This document shows, piece after piece, positions 47,415-59,400 of a stretch of 64,000 nt of DNA (position 1 is its first letter; the number at the start of each line of letters is the position of its first letter). This DNA is from Polyodon spathula. Its lineage: Eukaryota > Chordata > Actinopteri > Acipenseriformes > Polyodontidae. Location: NCBI RefSeq assembly GCF_017654505.1, contig NC_054547.1, positions 25,798,975 to 25,862,974 of the forward strand. Direction: 5' to 3'. Both the position numbers and the translations under genes were made by a program. The notes beneath the pieces are model-generated. The model saw only the letters and a program-made list of their open reading frames with translations. It made no database searches and had not been told where the DNA came from.

Positions 47415-48548
47415 TTAGCATTGAAACAAAAATTGAAACAAAAGACAGATATGGTAAATATTCATTATGTCTGCACATATCTGCCTTGGCAACAATGTTG
47501 GCCAAGATATAAAATGTTTACTAAATAGCACATAGACTTTGCATATCAATTTAGTTTTCATTTGCAGCATTAATCTTGTTTTCAACTGTGGAGGTGGAAA
47601 ATGTAATGACATATGTCTGCCACCAAATAAGATATCTGTCTCTTAATTATCCGGCGATATATATATTATAGCAAAAATATTTCGACTTGCAATTTGATTA
47701 ATGATGCTTGAGCCGCCGAATGCATTAGCAGTTATAAAGATACATGCTGAAATTAGTAAAGAGATGGATTCCAACTGAAATCCATTAAATTCATAAAGAA
47801 CTACATATAATAGATATGGATTTCACAAGCAATTAGAGCACAGGGCCTGAATAAGAAACGATCCCACCCCTAGAAGGAAAGTTTAAACTGTCTTTTCTCG
47901 TTAAGGAAAAAAAAATGTCAAGAGGGGTGGATTTAGTGGAAGGGATGTGCACACTTTTAATTCATTGTTTTTTCTAATACCATATTCGCCTCCTTCACAT
48001 ATCTCATTGTCTTAATTCACAGGAGTAGAATATAAGACATTATACAGTACATGGGTTCTGGTATAATCGGTCCCTGTACACATTTAAATGGATCTTGGAA
48101 TTTCAATATAAATCATAAACTGTAGATTTTTAGGTGCTGGAACCTAAAATACATTTAAATTGAGCCTTTGATAAACCTCCTGGTGTGGTTTGCATTGTAT
48201 TAAACAGTGTTTTGGTTAATTTTTGGAAACACTAAAGTATGACTAACTTATCCCCATGGATATTATGCCCCCAAAAAGTAATGTAGAAATTTAGTGACAC
48301 GTCTTTCACCTCACCTACAGCTTAAGGTGAAGAAAATACCATTTATTGAAGAAAAAAACTAAACAGGGGACCCTTCAGTCTCAGGAGGCTAATTATCATG
48401 AGTGTGAGTTATTTTAATAACATTAAAAAAAGTGTGCCATAGATGTCTTGTTGCCATTCAAGGGTACTGCTGCAATTTTCTTTTTGCTGAAATACTGTCG
48501 TAACAGCCCTACCGTCTGCCAGCAGATCCGAGACTTCCTAACAGTCTG
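47415..48548. other. No recognised gene
   Basis: 47630-47870 has even composition with homeodomain-like motifs; see the findings. The rest is unremarkable. Confidence 0.5.
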
Positions 48549-49022
48549 CTTACGTTAATCATGTGACTACTTTGAAGGCCTAGGGTTGTTAATGTCACGA
48601 AGGGAGACTGAGCCTTCTGCACTCTGCTTAGATCATTATTGACCATGCTTACTTAGCACTTCTGAAAGTGCAACTTCGGAAGTTGTTTTTAGAAATGACT
48701 AAATGGCACAACTGTAATTCTACCATTTCCCTTTTAAACCTGATTGGTTGAAAACAATGTTACAAGGAAACATGCATCAAACAATTTCAGTGACAGATTA
48801 TTGTGTTTTTTTTCTGTTCTCCAACCAACTTTTTTTGACAGGAAAATCAAGATATATTTGTAATGGTATTCTCTGAACAGCCACAAGGAAAACCACTGAT
48901 TCTAGAATTATACAGCTTGACAAGGGTCGAATGCAAATAATAATCCATCACTCAGACTACAAAGTATTATTTTCATCCTCCTGGGAGCTGCCATATTGGA
49001 ATACATGTTATGCAGGGTCTGA
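48549..49022 (+). repeat. Long direct duplication, copy 1
   Basis: About 475 bases from CATGTGACTACTTTGAAGGC to TTATGCAGGGTCTGAA recur at 49979-50459 with only scattered changes. No coding frame or inverted ends were recognised. Confidence 0.95.
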
Positions 49023-49978
49023 ACCGAGCCCCTACTGAGTTGTAAATGTGTATTTTGACTGTCTAGAAACTTAATTTGCTCCCTAGTTTCTCCTGTATAT
49101 GCAATATTCATGTTCAAAGTTGTTGTTTTTTTATGTTTTCTAAATATTAGATTATAAGGAACCCATATGGTCACATTTTACACCTTTGGGTCATCATTTA
49201 TAAAACACCGTAACATTAATAATCTATACCATTTGATTGCATTTCATAGTATAGGAAGAACTGGATGTTTTAAACATTATACAGTATATCTGTTCTATAT
49301 TTAGCCATTTTATATACCAACAAGTCGTGCCCCAACTTTCATAAATTTGATGATAGTGTCACCTTGTACACAAATACATAAATAAAAAAATGGAAACAGA
49401 AAATATTGAATAATTTAGTTCTCCTGATACTTCTAGTGACTTTAATCAAGAACAGTTGACTTATCAGATATAAAAGAAACCCAAAAAACAAGCGGTAGAT
49501 TCTAGTGGCTTTTACAATGCAATATCTAAATACAGCTTTATTTTGTTGCAATATTTTATATTTGTGTATGTGTCAGTGTTAAAGGCCATACATACTAAAA
49601 AGCCCTGCAACATTTAAAAAATATATTAGAGCAAACTACAGGTTTTCTAGATAGGGCGAGATAAACGGACACCCTGTTGTGTGTTATTACTTCTGCAATA
49701 CGTTTTTATGGGCATTTTGTTAATGTACTTGTTCTACTGTTGCAGGTTAACCCCACGTATGTATTGCAGATCCAAGCGCTTTCTGCATATCAAATCAAAA
49801 TGGCTTTGTTTAAACTGAAGACACTTGGTGGCGCTCAGTAATATTTTAGATTAAATTGCTCATTGTAAGCTTTAATGGCACAATCCAACATTTTACATAT
49901 CCACTGCTGCTGTATCTTTCGCTTATCCCTTTTCATAGAGCACTGTATGAGTCCTTGGTTCTCGTGGAGACAATGTGC
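49023..49978. other. Unduplicated spacer
   Basis: No gene was recognised, and this is not repeated after copy 2. Confidence 0.6.
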
Positions 49979-50459
49979 TTACATCAACCATGTGACTACT
50001 TTGAAGGCCTAAGGTTGTTAATGACAAGAAGGGGGACTGTGACAGCCTTCTGCACTCTGCTTAGATCATTATTGACCATGCTTACTTAGCACTTCTGAAA
50101 GCGCAACTTCGTAAGTTGTTTTTAGAGATGACTACCAGGGGGGCACAACTGTAATTCTACCATTTCCCTTTTAAACCTGATTGGTTGAAAACAATGTTAC
50201 AAGGAAACATGCATCAAACAATTAAATTGACAGATTATTGTGTTTTTTTTCTGTTCTCCAACCAACTTTTTTTGACAGGAAAATCAAGATATATTTGTAA
50301 TGGTATTCTCTGAACAGCCACAAGGAAAACCACTGATTCTAGAATTATACAGCTTGACAAGGGTCGAATGCAAATAATAATCCATCACTCAGACTACAAA
50401 GTATTATTTTCATCCTCCTGGGAGCTGTCATATTGGAATTCATGTTATGCAGGGTCTGA
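49979..50459 (+). repeat. Long direct duplication, copy 2
   Basis: Same unit as 48549-49022. Differences include GACAAGAAGGGGGACTGTGA for TCACGAAGGGAGACTGA, and a few bases inserted in GACTACCAGGGGGGCAC. Confidence 0.95.
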
Positions 50460-51696
50460 AGAGAAGAGAGAAGGGAAGCACAACCACTTTCAGACCAGAT
50501 GATACACAGGACTGTCAATATGCCAAGGAACTGGACTATTGCTGGTGCCAGTGGGACAGAAAGCCCCTTTTGCCAATAGCAGGCTAAGTTAGATCAACTT
50601 AAGCATAAGCTGTTTTCAGGACAGCTCTTCCCATTTTACTATGCATTGGCTAAAGACCTTTGTTATCTCGCCTGGCTTTTCAAAACACAGGCTGCCCTTT
50701 TGAAGCCCAAAGAGGATCTGCTCCATAGTTCTTCTATCTGCACTGACAGTTGCTGCAATCTGAGATAAGCAACCAACTGGGCCAGTCTTTAACTCCCTGC
50801 TTGGCGAGAGCGAGACCTTGTCCTTCCAGTGCATTTGAAAAATGAGAGAGAGGGCAAAAGGGTGTGGGCTATAGTTTGAGATTTATACTGTTAAATAGCT
50901 CCTTCCAGAATAGGTTATTTTAATCCATGATTGTGTATCCATCCCTGTAAAAGAAAATGGGAGGATTATTGAGAAGAGGGGGAAGTTTAGCCACTCGAGC
51001 AGACTGTAGGCTGGCATAATGGGATCGGCACAGATGGCACACATGAACACCATTGAGGGTGGTGGTTTGGTCCGTACTTGGACTGCAGCTAGCACTTAAT
51101 CACAGATGTATTTTCTTTTTTCTGTCCCCCCACAAATATGCTGAGGCATGGGGCTACTTGTGAAACAGCACTTTAGCAAAATGGTACCACTGGAACATGA
51201 TTTCCTTTACCGTTTTTTTTTTATACTGGATTTTACAATGCTTTCCTCATTTTCACTATTCTTTAATATGTTCAACTTCTGTCCTGCCACAATTCAAATT
51301 AATTCTACTATGATTGCAGCTTATACTGCAGTCCGTTAATGTATGTGTTATGAAGGGTAGCACACTGCTATAATAATGATATCCAAACTATTCTGTAAGG
51401 GTGAATAAGTTTAATACCTTTTTATTTGAGAATAAATTCCCTTTCCACCAGTGCTTACACTAAATAGCATGCATTTGTATGTGTTATCTAAAGGTTAATC
51501 TATGTATGTCTCTGATAGCTGAGTTCATGCCTTATAACATAATTGACTGACTAGTGAAATGCCCCTTTGCTGGTCAGTCTTGCTATTGTGAACTGACTAT
51601 TCACAAAGCAATTTTCACATCCTCATGTGAACTAAGGCTGTACAGAACACTCTTCCAGTTCAGACTTACTGTTTTCAGCCATTTTAAATATGAAAT
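50460..51696. other. No recognised gene
   Basis: Short frames at 50616 and 50883 (minus) show no recognisable family. Confidence 0.5.
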
Positions 51697-51704
51697 ATTA
51701 ATAG

Positions 51705-52431
51705 TAGTGCTGGGACAAATGTCCAAATATTCAAACACATATTTTTTTACATATATTCGGAAACAAAAATCAGATGTTCGTATTCGCTAGAAATGACAAA
51801 AATACCTTGCACTTATTTACTACCTGACCAGAAGTTGCGTGACTGTTTCAAAAATGGCAAATGAAATAGAGCTGTGTGATATGCGAGATTAATATATCAA
51901 AAACAGAAAAACAAAAGATAAAAAGCACAGGATCAACATAGCAGCTCTGGAGCCTCTATTTAAATGTTTTAGACAGCAAAAAGTAAACAAACCAGATTAT
52001 GTGCGTGCACACATAGTGCTCTCTATGGAGGCCATCTGGATCAAAAACGTGTTGGACTGCTTTAGAACAAGTCTTTGGGCCAGAAAAAAGGCAGGCAAAT
52101 CATTCTGAAATGCCTGACTTAAACAGTGCCCAACCTGCTGGAAATGCTGTGTAGTGATTTTTATATAGGTTGTATTATTCACTGGGGTAATGTGAGTCCT
52201 ACACAATGTATTCTTTACTCCTGGGATATTTTTCTATTTTAACATGTTACATATTGTAAGGTCTTGCTGTAAATATATAGGCACACACACGGGGGCCATG
52301 CCCTGCTGTTTCTGCTTGCTTTCTGAGCAACATAATGGAATTTATTGCTTTTTGAAAACAAATGAATATACGCGTATTTAAATTGTGAGCGAGTATCCGA
52401 ACATGAAACTCCTGTGTTCGTCCCAGCAGTA
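51705..52431. mobile_element. hAT-type non-autonomous transposon with perfect 8-bp duplication
   Basis: ATTAATAG flanks both sides (51697-51704 and 52432-52439). The left end is TAGTGCTGGGACAAATGTCC; the right end inverted is TACTGCTGGGACGAACACAG. TAGTGCTGGGAC-type ends with 8-base duplications are typical of a vertebrate hAT group. Interior is 727 bases, with no transposase. Confidence 0.92.
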
Positions 52432-52439
52432 ATTAATAG

Positions 52440-54117
52440 TATTAAATAGTATTCAATGACATTTTTTAGAAATGTCTTCATGTTTACAGAATTTTCCTTT
52501 AAATGTCTTGCAATACACTTTTGTAAAAAAAAAAACAAAACGAAAAAATATTCAGAAAAGCAGGTTCTGATTCAATGAGAAAGCTCTGTAACATTGTAAT
52601 AACGAATAACTGTTTTCCTCTTTTCAACAACCACCCTATAACATCAGGTGCATAGTTAAACAAATAAATACTGTATGTAAATACTGACAAAAAACAGTCT
52701 CTTCAATTTTAGACTGTAAATATTACTAAAACATGTAATGAACATCTGCAGGAGGACAATTGTAAACCCTTTATATAATTTAGATTACAGCATATAATAT
52801 CACAAATACAACGTTGCGGAAGCTAGTTTTAAAAAGCAATCTGTTACAGTTACAAGTTACTTCAACAAAATTGTCACTAGTTACGGTAGCTTATTACTTT
52901 GAAAAAATGAATTAGTTACAGTTACACATTGTTACTTCTCAGACAGTTTATATTTACAAAGATATTTGTTTCGGTTTAGTCAAGCTATAGCTCAAACCCT
53001 ACTTATTACATTTAAAACTGCTACAGATTAAACTTTTGATTTTCACATTATGCAAGAGCTGTTGTCCTTGTTTTAAATGTAGCCTAAAGTAACTACATTA
53101 TTTTTCACACATCTGAAAAAGGAACCATTGCAGTTACAAGCTAATGAGAAATATCAGATTAATTAAGAAGAATTAAAGTAGAAAATGTTTGTTTACTCCT
53201 GCATTGGCTGCACTCACTGTTTATTTAACATAGCAACAGTGTGAATGTCATAAACTGCCAGGTTTGTAGGGATTTACAAGTAGCATCCACAAGCTCATTA
53301 GACCTACTGCCTTATGAGATTAAATGGCAGCAACTCTTCCTGTCTTGTCCTGTCTCTGTCTGTGATGTTATTACAACTTAATTTAACATTTAATGTATTT
53401 TTAATTGGCTAATTTTTCTACTTTAATATCCCAAATTCAAACTCCTAATTAGCTGTAAGCTCTTGAAGTATGACCGCTCATCAGCTAACTGACACCCAGA
53501 AGATTTCCCTGCAGAAAAGCCACTAATGGCCAGTCTTTGTTAGCTGCTATTTTATGCTCCAGACGCAATGGTGGGAAAAGTCTTAATAGGGCACTGCCAC
53601 TGAAACGGAAAATGATGAATGCATCAAACACATTCAACAGTCAGGTCGACTGTGCTTAGGGAAACAGTTTGAGTTATACCAGGTTAGTGCAGGTAGATGA
53701 ATATTGGTGGGGGGAACACATGAGAAATTGACCTGCCACTGTATTAGAGTATTACTGATTTACTGTTTATTTACCTGCAGTATGATACTGTTGTATACTG
53801 TGCATGCTTCGAGGTGAAAAACACACAATTATACTTGTAATCCATCTTTCCTTGTTTATGAGCCTCAGTGCCATTAAGAAGTTCCTTAGACAGGAGGGAC
53901 GTAAAGACAGGCAGACAGGCAGTCAGACTCAAACAACATCCATATACCCCCAAGTGATAATATACTCAGTAACTAAAGAAGTTCCTTAGTAAGTTTCAAC
54001 ACTCTTGTCAGCCCATCAACTGTTTTGTCAGCTGGCTATATAGCACCAGTCATCCAACAAATAGGTACGCTCCAGGAATAGAGCTTATAACTGTCATCTT
54101 TATGCTTATTTGCACAC
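52440..54117. other. No recognised gene
   Basis: AT-rich. The stretch 53260-53560 is a possible conserved noncoding block. Confidence 0.45.
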
Positions 54118-54700
54118 TGACTGGACACTTTATTAGGATCGCTCTACCCCATCAGTAAATTCGAAAAACTACTCACTTCTAAATCTTTTGTAGTCATTTT
54201 TGTATTACTTTAGTATAAATACATGTTAATTTGGATTCATATGTTGTTTTTTTCTGACTTTATGTGAAGTACACACATTTGCCCGTTTTCCCATGGAAAC
54301 AGTGATATTTTGAAATATCACTGTCCTGGTCACAAAAGCAAAGTAAATCATTTTCTATACTTTTGAGGCATAAAACTACTCACTTACTAAATCTTTTGTA
54401 GTCATTTTTGTATTACTGGCCACCCCAATTCATGGATTAGTAACGCTAAATACATGTTACCAAATCTTTACACAGGCTAACTGCATACTTTGATTGAAGT
54501 TTTAAATGGTATGCTGAATTCTTAAAATAAAAACAATCCTTTTTCATACAACACCTTGAAATTGTGTTTTATTTTTTTTCTGACTGAAAATATTAATGTG
54601 AACGAAAAAGACACAGCCATTTGGCCCTTTTTCTGCAATCATTGGAAATAGTGATATTTTGAACACTTTTAGAAGGTTCTATTTGCCTAAAAGGTCAGGG
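54118..54700. repeat. Mariner-like end and a 60-90 base direct repeat
   Basis: ACTGGACACTTTATTAGG at about 54118 is the string seen at ends of a mariner-type repeat group in fish. AATCTTTTGTAGTCATTTTT, flanked by ACTACTCACTT on the left and TACATGTTA on the right, occurs at 54168-54230 and again at 54373-54460. A second pair of similar strings (TTTTTTCTGACT...GTGATATTTTGAA) follows each copy, so the period is roughly 200-300 bases. Confidence 0.55.
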
Positions 54701-55992
54701 CAGAAACTGTTGTCCAAACAACAACAACAACAAAAAAAACATTTTCTACACTCCAAGATAAATCATTGAAAAAAAGAACATTTGGTGATTATTCTAGCTG
54801 GGCTATATCTATATATTTATACAGGTAAGAAATATAGATTTACATTAACTTTATAGTATTGGGTAAACTTCTGGCATATGTAATTTTTGCCTTTCTGGTA
54901 CAGAAGACATGCAGATAGAACCCAACACAAGACCCCCTGCCCCACAGCATCATCTACCAATCTGTTTCATGAGATTAAGATGGCTGCTGATAATAACTGT
55001 AGCCATTGGGGGTCATGGGTAATCATCAAACAGCCAGCTTCAAATTTAAATTCCACTATGTAGTTGTAACTGATTCTGTGTGCATGTTGTATGAGTTTTA
55101 GATTGTAAGGATATTTCATTTTTGTACATGTGAATGTGGTGTGCTATTTTATAATATGTAAATGTTGAATAATAGCAGCAGCAGACCCCACAACATATAT
55201 GAGGTACCCAAACCGGCAGTACATTTGTCAGTATAGTTTAAAATGAAGCTCTGGGTCTCAGGATAAAGAATCTGTATGACCTCAGAAAACCCGTGCAAGC
55301 TGAGAAATCTGCAATGTAATACCCCTACCCCCTGCTCCAGCCTAGGCACACTTAATTTTTCTCTTGGCCCATAAATCACATTTGCATGTACTACTTTTTT
55401 AAAGGCTAAATATCATGTATATTTACATATAGACAAGTGTTCCAACTCCTGATTAGTTCACAGATAGTTCACTGTTTGTGATCTGATGATGAAAGACCTC
55501 ACTTCTGGAATCATTTTAATATGCATAATCGGTGAGGTAATGTTCTAGTGAAATTATTGTACAACTTCTTAAGTTCATAAAACTGAACAATATATGCTTA
55601 ACAATTATTATTTTATCTGCTCTGTAATAATGCATTACAAGTCACATGTGTGTGAAGAAATAACATAAACAACTGATATTTATTAATTTATGTAAATACA
55701 AGCCAGCAATAACGCAAATCTACAAATGTCTGTGAGATGATAATTTAGAATAATTTTTCAAACACAGAACATGTTGCGATTAATAAGATGTTCAACAGAA
55801 TACATAATGTACTATATGAACAGGTTAATAACAAAAAAATATAACAAAATAAACACTGGCTCAATGGCCAAAATCAGAAATAAACATAAACACAAGGTAG
55901 ATTTACAAACAGATTTCTTCAACTCTCTCTCTCTCTTCATCTCCAAACTAAGTAATTAATTAACATATTAATCTTAAATAACATATTAATCT
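54701..55992. other. No recognised gene
   Basis: AT-rich sequence. TTAATATGTTA-like strings near 55960-55990 lie just beyond the pseudogene's stop codon. Confidence 0.5.
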
Positions 55993-57540
55993 TCATTGTC
56001 CTCATTGCTCTTAAGAAAGTCAAAAGCTTCTTTTGTCAGTGGATTTGCACAGTTGTCTTCATCACCATCAAGTGTTGCCTCACATGAACAGGCTGCTGTA
56101 CAAGGTTGACTATACATGAAACAGGAACAATTTTCAAGTCAGAGGTGTAGTCACATACAAGATCATTCAACAATTCTGGTGCAGCAGCTGATTAGCTCAT
56201 TAGCTTTGGCCTCAATTTACCATCCACTTCCTTCTCATGGCCAAAGTGTATTCACAAAGAAACATCAAGCATGCCAATGTCTGCATGCTTCCAAATGAAC
56301 ACTTGGTACAGACATTGAAGCAGGTGCAGCATAAAGCTGTCATCAGTTGGTGGAAGCTTCTTAGCAGCAATCCCCTTCTGTGCTTTCTCACATCTGAGTT
56401 CATTCAACGATCCAGAAAATGTGCTTTCCCTGTAGAGACAACTAACAAATTGTCTTGCAGCAGCCTTTTCACCATCACCTAGCTTGGTGGTGTCTCCCAA
56501 TGTTGCCATGGCCTGAAATGTGTCTGCATACTTCATCATGACCCTGAATGCCTTTTTCTTTCCATGTCCAAATAGGGCACAGGCAGTGTCACATCCTGTT
56601 ATGCCATAGAGAGGTAACAGGGTATTGTGCTTTTCTCTGGTTAGACTGCCATAGATTGTGTGGATGGGGAGAGATTTGCATGTCTTCCTTGCCTCCCTGT
56701 CATGAAGTAAATCTTTTTTGCCTTGATGGAGGGGCGATGGTGTATAAGGACACTAGACATCTGTGTCTGGGCTGCACACAACAATGATGTCTGCTCCAGC
56801 CTCTGTTGCTTTGATGGCATACAGAATAATCTTTGTGTCTGCTTCTTCTTGACTGGAATCTAATTCTGTACATTGTGACACTGAGTTGGAGGTAATGGCC
56901 ACAGCTATCTTCTCATGCCCACCGCTGACAAAAAAAGTGACAATATGCACCTGGGAATAGTCTGAGAGCATGAGAGGGAAGGCCACAGAGGAGGGAGTTA
57001 TAGTAGTCAAGGCAGGTGAAAATGAGAGAATGGACCAGGAGTTTAGTAACAGAAAAGGAAATGGAGGGGTGTATCTTGCAGATGTTGAATAGATGGAAAT
57101 GGCATCTATTCAATCCTGGAATGTAACCTATAGAGATGTACTTGGAACAGGTAAGACCTGGATTACTTTTATAAGGCTACAAAGTACTTCTATAAACAAA
57201 GTTTCCTCCTGAAAATTCTTCCTAGCTGCTGCAACATTGCTTGGGTTGATGTATGAACAATAACAGTTTTTCTTTCTGTGGTACCTTGCCTCCACTGCCA
57301 CAAAATCACTGTTAGTGACACCTCGTAAACATGCAAGCATTTGAATGTCATTGCGCTCTTCTGCAGTGTGAAGAGCTTTAGTGTACATGGTCTCTTTATT
57401 AGATTCACAGCTAATAGCACTTTTAACCATTGACCACACTGACCATTGTTTTGGGTGGCATACTTCTCCACAGATGAAACAATTACTTTTCCGCTTGTAA
57501 CAGATCTAGTAAGGTATACAATCTCATCTAATCTCATCAG
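55993..57540 (-). pseudogene. Broken gene of a multicopy PIN-like family, interrupted by an L2 fragment
   Basis: Minus-strand pieces lie in the order I recall for multicopy, unnamed proteins in fish and invertebrate genomes. From 57540: MRLDEIVYLTRSVTSGK; then KALHTAEERNDIQMLACLRG and VTNSDFVAVEARYH. After an L2 insert (56960-57110) come TFFVSGGHEKIAVAI, SSQEEADTKIILYAIKATEA and VVCSPDTDV. Next are HTIYGSL and YGITGCDTACALFGHGKKKA in another frame, then RQFVSCLYRES, SLNELRCEKAQKG and KLPPTDDSFMLHLL. The tail EAFDFLKSNEDNED ends at a TAA near 55993. The acidic EEADTK, SPDTDV and TGCDT motifs suggest a metal-binding PIN-type nuclease fold; that is inference. Frameshifts and stops are present at several joins, so it is dead. 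The function of the family is unknown to me. Confidence 0.65.
56960..57110 (-). mobile_element. L2-type LINE fragment within the pseudogene
   Basis: The minus frame reads LFNICKIHPSISFSVTKLLV, then HSLIFTCLDYYNSLLCGLPS. This is the L2-group pattern downstream of the reverse transcriptase core (FxLRNIAxIRPxLSFxDTExL, then SRLDYCNSLLxGLP). It sits between the pseudogene's N-terminal and SQEEADTK parts. Confidence 0.75.
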
Positions 57541-58146
57541 TTTCTTGCTTTGTGTAATATGGATTTACAGACATAAGTTATGCTAAACTTGTTATGTTTT
57601 GTGTGTACATTTTCATTCACCTTTATTTGTATTTTTATTTTGGGTTGTTTTCTTTTGTTTTCTTTTCCTGCCTGTATTTTTTTGTTTCATTTTGTTAAAA
57701 TAAATAAAATTAGTTGTTCACAAAAAAACAGTTATGCTACAAAAAAGTGAAATATTCAAAAGATAAAAATAAGGATTGTAGTTTATCCAGATTTATCCTG
57801 GAGTGGAGTAATCACAGTCTTAGTAGAGCCATCCTGATGCCAGTGTTTAGATGATTAAGAGAGCCCATTAAGTCTTTGTTCACAGTGGGTACATTTGGAT
57901 GGTCTGGTGTGAAGTGTGAACAACAAAGTCCATTTGACGTCGTCACAGTTTTCAGCCTTAATTTTTGTCCCGGTCAGAAACAGTAAAATTGTTAATCGTC
58001 CCGGTTTTGCAATTGTGTTTTTATATACAACACTGTGTCAGTGTGCTCAACAAGTACGAGTAGTCCATATGTACATGTGTCACACTTCACATTTTTTCCA
58101 TATAGCTAGAGAGTTGTGATGAAATTTGGTAATATTATTTCGCATA
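57541..58146. other. No recognised gene
   Basis: AT-rich spacer between the two opposed family remnants. Confidence 0.5.
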
Positions 58147-58261
58147 GTGTTTGTTTGGTTTCTGCTCTGCTCACTCCACTGAAACCGCTCTTGTGTCTGT
58201 CACTAAGTTGTTGAACTCTGCCTGTGCTGCCTCTCTCTCCTCTGTCTTAATTCACCTTGAC
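58147..58261 (+). mobile_element. L2-type LINE fragment, reverse transcriptase part
   Basis: The plus frame reads FGFCSAHSTETALVSVTKLL and SSVLIHLDL. This is the L2 reverse transcriptase signature SGFRxxHSTETALxxVTNDLL, ending where motif A would start (LDLSAAFDTV). The sequence leaves the LINE exactly at LDL. Confidence 0.75.
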
Positions 58262-58580
58262 CTCCTCCCTGTTCATGCCATTTCCCAATCACTGGGCCCA
58301 GAGAAAGCAAGCGCTCTACTCACATTTCATGGGTTCACTGGGTGTGACCAGACACCTGCTTTTGCAAGCAAATGAAAGAAAACTGAATGGGAGACATGCA
58401 ATGTCCCCAGGCAAGATCCCATAAAGGAAGTGATGCCTTTGCTAGAAAGGTAGGTCATAGTTATGTATGACAGAGGAAGCATGTGCACAAGTGGCAGGTG
58501 AATTGATGCAATTCCTCCAACTGCTGCAGCCTTCAGTACACTAAAAGAGCTGCATAACAGGCTGGACACTGTTGGGGACA
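58262..58580 (+). pseudogene. Second member of the PIN-like multicopy family, fragment
   Basis: Directly after the L2 piece, the frame continues LPVHAISQSLGPEKASALL, then TFHGFTGCDQTPAFASK and a stop. Beyond, in broken frames, come EVMPLLER, VMYDRGS and IDAIPPTAAAFSTLKELHN. The GxTGCDxT and PPTxxA motifs are the same landmarks as in 55993-57540 (YGITGCDTACA, LPPTDDSF), but the sequence is a different subfamily. The N-terminal half, including any DTDV motif, is missing. It faces away from the other copy, on the opposite strand. Not functional. Confidence 0.6.
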
Positions 58581-58934
58581 GACATTGATGTCTTTTCCTC
58601 AGGTGTCTTGCCCAGATAAATGGGGATGGATGAGAGGACCAACACAGATCTGAATCCTGTCTCAAACTTTTAAAGTGTGGATGCAAAGTGGATAAGGGAT
58701 GTAGGGGGCACTGCAAAAATGAGTGTTGTGTACAGCCCTTTGCAAATGTTGAGAACATTGTGAATGTGAATAAGCATTGGAAGAACAAAACAGAATTCTA
58801 GAATTACATTTGAAATATTGTACATAAAGACAAACTCTGTTCCAGAATAAAAGAAAAACGGAACACTGTTTATCAATCGGTCAGTCAAGTACATGAATTA
58901 TATTAAAAAGCAAGGGGTAAAAGCCAAAGGAGAT
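58581..58934. other. No recognised gene
   Basis: Possibly further eroded 3' sequence of the family fragment; nothing firm. Confidence 0.4.
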
Positions 58935-59400
58935 TGTGGCAAAGTGGGTAAGTGTGTGCAGGTGTAGGTAATACAGCAGTGTAGAAGAAACAGACAGACA
59001 ACGATATCCAGGTGCAAGGGTGTTTATTAATTGTTATTTTCCCAGAGCCACATACACAGTTACTTTAGTGAGTGAATTAGTGATTGTGGTGCAAAATCAC
59101 AGTGAAACAAAGGGAAGTGCTGGTGTCATACTGTCATACATTTAGGTCCTAGGTACACTGGATCACAGCTTACCCATCATTGATCACGAGGGAGATCAAC
59201 AGCCAAGAAGCATCGACCTCTGTACACGTATGCCACCAGTCAAGTGTACGGCCAAAGGAACGGGGGCTTGCTAAGCTTTTCCCATTACTTCGGAAATCGC
59301 AGGAACGATAATCATCATTTTGGTGACTTTCCCCCGCACTCAACATCTTCGTTTGGCTGTCTGTTGCTATAGGTCCAGGGATACATTTTCAGTAATAACC
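58935..59400 (-). mobile_element. LTR-like tail on the minus strand
   Basis: On the minus strand the segment ends TTACCCACTTTGCCACA at 58935, with AATAAACACCC about 95 bases before, the plan of an LTR 3' end. Its 5' limit is unclear. It lies just downstream of the Gypsy reverse transcriptase remnant, in the same orientation. Confidence 0.45.

Noticed and set aside
49822..49840. TGGTGGCGCTCAG as a CTCF site
   Set aside because: Only part of the consensus matches and there is no supporting context.
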